From Acidobacteriota bacterium (lineage in GTDB: Bacteria > Acidobacteriota > Terriglobia > Acidiferrales > UBA7541): a DNA stretch of 64,000 nucleotides. The notes beneath the pieces are model-generated. The model was not told the DNA's origin. It saw nothing but the letters and a program-made list of their open reading frames with translations, and made no database searches. Within the stretch, counting starts at the first letter, position 1; every line of letters starts with the position of its first letter. The stretch is from the NCBI GenBank assembly GCA_013289715.1, contig JABCZJ010000014.1, positions 62,001-126,000 on the forward strand, written 5' to 3'. The position numbers and the translations under genes were made by a program. Of this stretch, positions 59,995 through 64,000 are shown in pieces.

Positions 59995-60519
59995 TTACTT
60001 CACCGGCAGCAACTGATTTTTCAGCGCCGCACGCGCCCGGAATAAACGCGAGCGCACCGTATTCACCGGCATGCGCAGCACTGCCGCAATTTCGCCGTAA
60101 CTAAGCTGTTCGTACTCGCGCAACATCAAAATCTCCCGCTCGCTCGGTTCCAGATGCCCCAAAGCCTTGCGCAACCAGATTCCCGCATCATGATTTCCCG
60201 CCGCATTTCTCCCGGCCGCGCGGTCGTCCAGCTTTTCGTTCTCGACGACCTCGCGCCCCGCCTTGCGCCGCTCCGCGGCCACCAGATGAGTCGCAATCCC
60301 ATACAAATAACTGCGAAAACTAGCCCGCGGCTCATAGCGCTGCACGTTCTGCAAAAGCGCCAGAAAACATTCCTGCGCTAACTCCTCCGCCCGCGCCGGG
60401 TGCTCCAGCCGACGCCGAAAAAATCCATAGATAGGCTCGCGATAGCGCTCGAACAACTCCACGAACGCCTCCCGCGCTCCCTGCTGGAACTCCAATATGA
60501 GCTGGTCGTCGCTATTCAT
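59995..60519 (-). CDS. ECF-family RNA polymerase sigma factor
   Basis: 174 residues. Region 2 (AFVELFERYREPIYGFFRRR, ARAEELAQECFLALLQNVQR, FRSYLYGIATHLVAAERRKA) and region 4 (HLEPSEREILMLREYEQLSY, GEIAAVLRMPVNTVRSRLFR) are clear, with a linker of normal length. It would direct RNA polymerase to its own regulon under envelope or surface stress. The downstream anti-sigma gene is the likely partner. Upstream there are palindromic repeats at 60567-60683 but no evident autoregulatory promoter. Confidence 0.93.
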   Translation of the reverse strand: MNSDDQLILEFQQGAREAFVELFERYREPIYGFFRRRLEHPARAEELAQECFLALLQNVQRYEPRASFRSYLYGIATHLVAAERRKAGREVVENEKLDDRAAGRNAAGNHDAGIWLRKALGHLEPSEREILMLREYEQLSYGEIAAVLRMPVNTVRSRLFRARAALKNQLLPVK

Positions 60520-60566
60520 AAAAAACTGCCGCGCCGCTTCCGTTCCAGGCCTCAGACGTTGACCTG

Positions 60567-60683
60567 GCCGTCGTAGCGGCCAGCTTTAGCTGGGCGCATT
60601 TGACGTGGCCTTCGTAGCGGCGCACTTCCGTGCGCCATTTGGCCTGCACCACCCACCGCAGACTTTCCCAAGACCGCCGCTAC
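60567..60683. repeat. GTAGCGGC repeat cluster: two direct copies and one inverted
   Basis: CCGTCGTAGCGGC followed by hairpin CAGCTTTAGCTG, and CCTTCGTAGCGGC followed by hairpin GCACTTCCGTGC, both continuing into CATTTG and nearby GGCC, form two tandem units about 40 bp each (60567-60645). A third copy in inverse orientation (GTAGCGGCGGTCT read on the minus strand) lies at 60671-60683. The loops differ while the flanks are kept. It occupies the 300-bp spacer upstream of the ECF sigma gene; no gene is seen there. Confidence 0.7.
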
Positions 60684-60820
60684 AGAGGCTCCGGCACTCC
60701 GCTGCGCGCCTCTCACTACTTAGAATGTCGCGAGTCGCGAAATAGTTCCCGCAAGATTCATCTATTTGGAATTCATCGGGGGAAGAGCTTCGGGGCGGCG
60801 AAGGGCGATGACTCAAACAG

Positions 60821-61741
60821 TCAGCTCAACGTGAATATGACGCTTATCGTGGTGTCCACTTCGACCGGTTCGCCTAACAATAGAGTGGGCGAGTAGCGCC
60901 ACTTCTTTACGGCGTCTAGGGCTGGCTCCGCGAGCAGGCATACCCCTTCGACCACATGCGCTTCGCGGATCGAACCGTCCTTAGCGATGATCGCGTGAAT
61001 AATAACCGTCCCCTGGATGCGCGCGTCCTTCGCCTCTTGCCGGTATCGAGGCACTTCCTGATGAATGAGCTTCGCGGCTTGAACGTTGCCGCCTACTCGA
61101 ATCCTTTTTTCCCGTGCCTCGGCCGTAGCTTGCGCCGCTTGCGGTGCACTTTGTTTCTTCGGGAGAACTGGAGGGTAGGCTGCAAGATTGCCGATATAAC
61201 GAAAGCCTCCGTCAACGTATGCGAAATATTGCCAGATCACTTCGGTCGCGCTGTCCTGAAAACGAGCGTCGTACAGTGGCACGGGACTCTCGCGCTGCAG
61301 CAACAAGGGATACTCTTTTGCGGTCGCGGCGTGGTCGCAGGAACCCTCGAATCGGTACGCCACGATAAGCGTCTTCTTTTCCTTTAGCAGGTCAGCCAAT
61401 GTCGACGGGACAGCAGTCTCGATTCCGGACCGCGACGGAGCCGAAGCTGCGGCGTACTCTGGACCTCGCTGATCACCGAACACCGACCTGAACCAACCGT
61501 CCGGATTTGGAAGCACGAGCGACTCAGCGTAAGCCGCAAGAGTTTGGTCATCGCCCTCTTTCTTGAGTTTCATCATTTCGCTCAACAGCTTTTCTAGTCC
61601 ACGCGCTGTATCCGGGTACGGCGGAATCGCAATCGTTGGTACGCCAGGAGCCGGCGAAGCGGTTGACGGATTCTGTCCAAAACAAGGCAAAGCGACAAGA
61701 AGCAGGTATAAGGCGAGACGTGCGTTTCGCGATCGATGCAT
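60821..61741 (-). CDS. Secreted TonB C-terminal-domain protein
   Basis: The start MHRSRNARLALYLLLVALPC (61741), with AAGG upstream, begins a signal peptide ending CFGQ; 306 residues. A central unknown domain (ARGLEKLLSEMMKLKKEGDD, EYPLLLQRESPVPLYDARFQ) precedes a TonB-type C-terminus (PRYRQEAKDARIQGTVIIHA, KDGSIREAHVVEGVCLLAEP, ALDAVKKWRYSPTLL). It lacks the usual N-terminal membrane anchor and Pro-rich rod of energy-transducing TonB, so it is more likely a periplasmic protein using the domain as an interaction module. This is common in Acidobacteriota. It stands alone between the ECF locus and glmM. Confidence 0.78.
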   Translation of the reverse strand: MHRSRNARLALYLLLVALPCFGQNPSTASPAPGVPTIAIPPYPDTARGLEKLLSEMMKLKKEGDDQTLAAYAESLVLPNPDGWFRSVFGDQRGPEYAAASAPSRSGIETAVPSTLADLLKEKKTLIVAYRFEGSCDHAATAKEYPLLLQRESPVPLYDARFQDSATEVIWQYFAYVDGGFRYIGNLAAYPPVLPKKQSAPQAAQATAEAREKRIRVGGNVQAAKLIHQEVPRYRQEAKDARIQGTVIIHAIIAKDGSIREAHVVEGVCLLAEPALDAVKKWRYSPTLLLGEPVEVDTTISVIFTLS

Positions 61742-61856
61742 GGCAGCCTTCAGGATAGCGCGCGTTAGGAAACTCGGAGACAAGTGATACACGAAGCAAT
61801 GCATCGAATCAATCGAGAAGTCGAAGCGTAAATCTTCGGACTAACCTAAGTTCGGC

Positions 61857-63212
61857 CTACGCCCCAATCGCCTCGCGCAGCGCTTCCGCCAGTACCTCCG
61901 TCCAGCGCGTCACGTCATCCGCGTGCTCGGCTTCCACCATCACCCGCGCCAGCGGCTCCGTCCCCGAATAACGCAGCACCACCCGGCCCGATTTCCCCAG
62001 CGCCTTTTCCGCCTCCGCCAAACCGCGCGCCACCGCCGGCAGTGATTCCAGCGGCGGCTTCGACCGCACCCGCACATTCACGATCTTCTGCGGAAAAATT
62101 TTCAGATCAGCAATCAATTCATCCAGCGGCCCACTCAGCGCAACGATCGAGGCCAATTTCACAGCCGTCAACATGCCATCTCCGGTCGTCGCGTCGTCCA
62201 AAAACAAAATATGCCCCGACTGCTCGCCGCCCAGATTCGTGCCCATGTGCAGCATTGCTTCCAGCACGTAACGATCGCCCACGTCCGTGCGCGTCAATTT
62301 CAATCCGGATCTTTCCAGCGCGCGCTCCAGCCCCAAATTCGCCATCGTCGTCCCGACGATCACATCGCCCTTCAGCGTCCCCGCGGATTTCATGTAACGC
62401 CCCGCCACGAGCAGGACGCCATCGCCATCCACCAACCGCCCCGAACCGCTCGCGAAAATCGCGCGGTCCGCGTCGCCATCAAACGCCACCCCCAAAGCGG
62501 CTCCCGCTTTCACCGCGCGCTTCTGCATCGCATCCGGGTGCAGCGAGCCGCAATCCGCATTGATGTTCCGTCCGTTCGGGCTGTCGTTAATGGCGATCAC
62601 TTCGGCGCCCAGCGCGCGAAATAATCGCGGCCCCAGCTTGCTGGCCGCGCCGTTCGCGCAATCCATCACGATTTTCATCCTCGCGAAATTCGCGCCCGGC
62701 AGTGCTGCGGCGCGCAGGCCGTCCAGATAATCGTCGTCGATCTTCTCGTTGTCGTGCAACTGCATCTCGCCGCGCGATTCCGGCGATTCGCTGGACGCCA
62801 GAATAAATCGCTCCAGCTCCGCTTCCACCGCATCTGGAAATTTCATCCCGGTCGATGAAATTAGTTTCACTCCGTTGTCGTGATAAGGATTGTGCGAAGC
62901 GGATATCACCACCCCCGCCGCGAACCCTTCGTGATGCACCAGCCAGGCCACTCCCGGCGTCGTCAACACGCCAGCGGAAACGGCTTCCACGCCCGCTGCC
63001 GCCAAACCGCGGGCGATGCGATCCGCAATATGCGGCCCGGATTCGCGCGTGTCCCGCCCGATCAGCACACGCGCCCGCGCGTCCGCCGAACGTCCATTCG
63101 AGCTGACGTATTCACCCAGCGCCAGCCCCACGCGATCCAGCGTGGCGTCGTCCAGCGGAACCTCGCCAGGCACGCCGCGAATCCCATCCGTTCCGAAGAG
63201 TTGTTTGGTCAT
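61857..63212 (-). CDS. glmM: Phosphoglucosamine mutase
   Basis: Starting at MTKQLFGTDGIRGVPGEVPL (63212) the protein has 451 residues, the normal length. The catalytic Ser lies in VVISASHNPYHDNGVKL. The metal-binding loop is VAFDGDADRAIF, the sugar-binding loop GGEQSGHILF and the phosphate-binding loop RYSGTEPLARVMVE. The enzyme converts glucosamine-6-phosphate to glucosamine-1-phosphate for peptidoglycan and lipopolysaccharide synthesis. The SIS-domain protein at 39890 is not its glmS partner. The start has only a weak ribosome-binding site, and a frame to 63245 exists. Confidence 0.95.
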   Translation of the reverse strand: MTKQLFGTDGIRGVPGEVPLDDATLDRVGLALGEYVSSNGRSADARARVLIGRDTRESGPHIADRIARGLAAAGVEAVSAGVLTTPGVAWLVHHEGFAAGVVISASHNPYHDNGVKLISSTGMKFPDAVEAELERFILASSESPESRGEMQLHDNEKIDDDYLDGLRAAALPGANFARMKIVMDCANGAASKLGPRLFRALGAEVIAINDSPNGRNINADCGSLHPDAMQKRAVKAGAALGVAFDGDADRAIFASGSGRLVDGDGVLLVAGRYMKSAGTLKGDVIVGTTMANLGLERALERSGLKLTRTDVGDRYVLEAMLHMGTNLGGEQSGHILFLDDATTGDGMLTAVKLASIVALSGPLDELIADLKIFPQKIVNVRVRSKPPLESLPAVARGLAEAEKALGKSGRVVLRYSGTEPLARVMVEAEHADDVTRWTEVLAEALREAIGA

Positions 63213-63404
63213 GAATTTGGTCAAGGAATTGAAATTACGCGCCAAAAAATCAGGCAGGCGATTCTATCACTGCGCCACGAGCTGAGTCCTGCTGCCGCCG
63301 CAATCGACATCGCAACGATCATCAGCGCCGCACCCGTCCGCCGGGCCAGTGTACGCGCAAGCACACCGTTCTTTGCGCGGCGCAGGCTGTGTTATCGTAC
63401 CGCC

Positions 63405-64000
63405 ATGCCTCTTGAGGAAGAGAAGATCGTCTCGGCGAGCTCCGCCAGCGGGAAAATCATCGCCGCCGGAATCGTGATCGCCTTCTGCTACTGGGCGTCT
63501 TCGATTCTGGTAACGCTGCTGGTCGCCGTGCTGCTCGCATATTTTCTCGATCCGGTCGTCAACTTTCTGGAAGATTGGCACGTGCCGCGCGCTCTCGGTT
63601 CGCTCATCGTGGTTCTGTTCACCATCGCGGCAGTGCTGGTTGTCGCCTGGAGCATGATCGAGCGCGTGGACCAGTTTGGCCGCGACTGGCCGCTCTACCG
63701 CAAGCCCTTGCATCAGGTCGCGTCCGTCATCGAGCAAAAGCTCGCAAACTTTGAAGAGCACGTTTCCGAAATTGAGCCGGGCAGTACTCCGGGCGAGCAC
63801 ATCGTCTCCGTCGCCGACTCGCATCCCGTGCGCGCCGCGTTGCTCTCGCGCTTGAGCTCCCTGTACGAAGTCGTCGTCGCTGCGACTTTCGTGCCCTTTC
63901 TGCTTTTCTTCATGCTTGCAGCCAAGCGCCAGGTCTGGCACGCCACGATGCAATTATTTCCCGCGACGCGCCGCACCGAAGTGAAGGAAACTCTCGCGGA
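63405..64000 (+). CDS. AI-2E family transporter, 5' part (3' part outside window)
   Basis: The frame opens at ATG 63405 and runs off the right edge; about 198 residues are visible: MPLEEEKIVSASSASGKIIA, helices AAGIVIAFCYWASSILVTLL and VAVLLAYFLDPVVNFLEDWH, then VPRALGSLIVVLFTIAAVLV, an amphipathic region and AATFVPFLLFFMLAAKRQVW. The phrase LAYFLDPVVNFLE and the layout with paired helices and a long cytoplasmic segment match the AI-2E/PerM family (about 350 residues). It is divergent from glmM. Despite the name, most members have unknown substrates. Confidence 0.8.
   Translation, partial: MPLEEEKIVSASSASGKIIAAGIVIAFCYWASSILVTLLVAVLLAYFLDPVVNFLEDWHVPRALGSLIVVLFTIAAVLVVAWSMIERVDQFGRDWPLYRKPLHQVASVIEQKLANFEEHVSEIEPGSTPGEHIVSVADSHPVRAALLSRLSSLYEVVVAATFVPFLLFFMLAAKRQVWHATMQLFPATRRTEVKETLA

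Noticed and set aside
1..64000. Insertion sequences, prophage, CRISPR arrays, tRNA or rRNA genes
   Set aside because: Looked for transposase, integrase, Cas and phage structural proteins, regularly spaced repeats and cloverleaf or rRNA motifs; none was found.

Overview
The window is GC-rich bacterial DNA with Gram-negative envelope genes: TonB-dependent receptors, a tripartite RND pump, an OprB-type porin, and outer-membrane proteins ending in Phe. Several features point to Acidobacteriota, probably the Terriglobia/Koribacter side. These are Oar-like TonB receptors with an N-terminal carboxypeptidase-regulatory domain, a decayed PadR plus ADOP-type permease pair, a DUF2339/DUF3999 pair, an anti-sigma/DUF4349 fusion and many small intergenic palindromes. 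This assignment is inference from gene families; no rRNA or tRNA gene was found.

Layout. 1-12.7 kb is an iron and heavy-metal transport region. It holds a TonB receptor behind a Fur-like box, a second TonB receptor, an RcnR-like Ni/Co sensor (H3, C35, H60, H64 all present) with an operator in a divergent promoter region, a P1B-type ATPase with an unusual Gly-Ala-Cys in place of CPx, and a complete RND efflux operon (TolC-like, adaptor, CzcA-like). Two small His/Cys-rich membrane proteins sit at the head of the two minus-strand transport units. 12.7-19.1 kb is the translation cluster infC-rpmI-rplT-pheS-pheT, followed by a nitronate monooxygenase and zapA. infC appears to start with ATC, and PheT lacks the tRNA-binding OB domain. 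19.2-25 kb holds psiE-like, an ArsR-AHSA1-DoxX operon with a clear operator, a TlpA-like thioredoxin, thrS, a DUF3303 gene and a vapBC module. 25.3-34.5 kb holds a pseudokinase-TonB fusion, a short-chain dehydrogenase, cytochrome c, a porin, and a large IPT/TIG plus beta-propeller lipoprotein. 35-39.8 kb holds ppc, the decayed PadR/ADOP locus and two paralogous secreted carboxypeptidase-regulatory proteins.

41-51.6 kb contains a PilZ gene with a frameshift that resembles the prfB recoding site. The most interesting signal is at 42.3-43.4 kb: a 28-codon peptide with nine Cys codons, mutually exclusive antiterminator and terminator hairpins, then a thiosulfate sulfurtransferase gene, which together look like a cysteine-sensing transcription attenuator. 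ABC transporter genes and a secreted tyrosine phosphatase follow. 51.6-64 kb has nrdJ (B12-dependent ribonucleotide reductase) with two NrdR-like boxes exactly 31 bp apart and a long 5' leader, the DUF3999/DUF2339 pair, a candidate small RNA, an ECF sigma/anti-sigma pair, a TonB-domain protein, glmM and the start of an AI-2E family permease gene.

No insertion sequence, prophage, CRISPR array or tRNA was recognised. Most coordinates follow visible ribosome-binding sites, and start choices that depart from the longest reading frame are explained in each entry.
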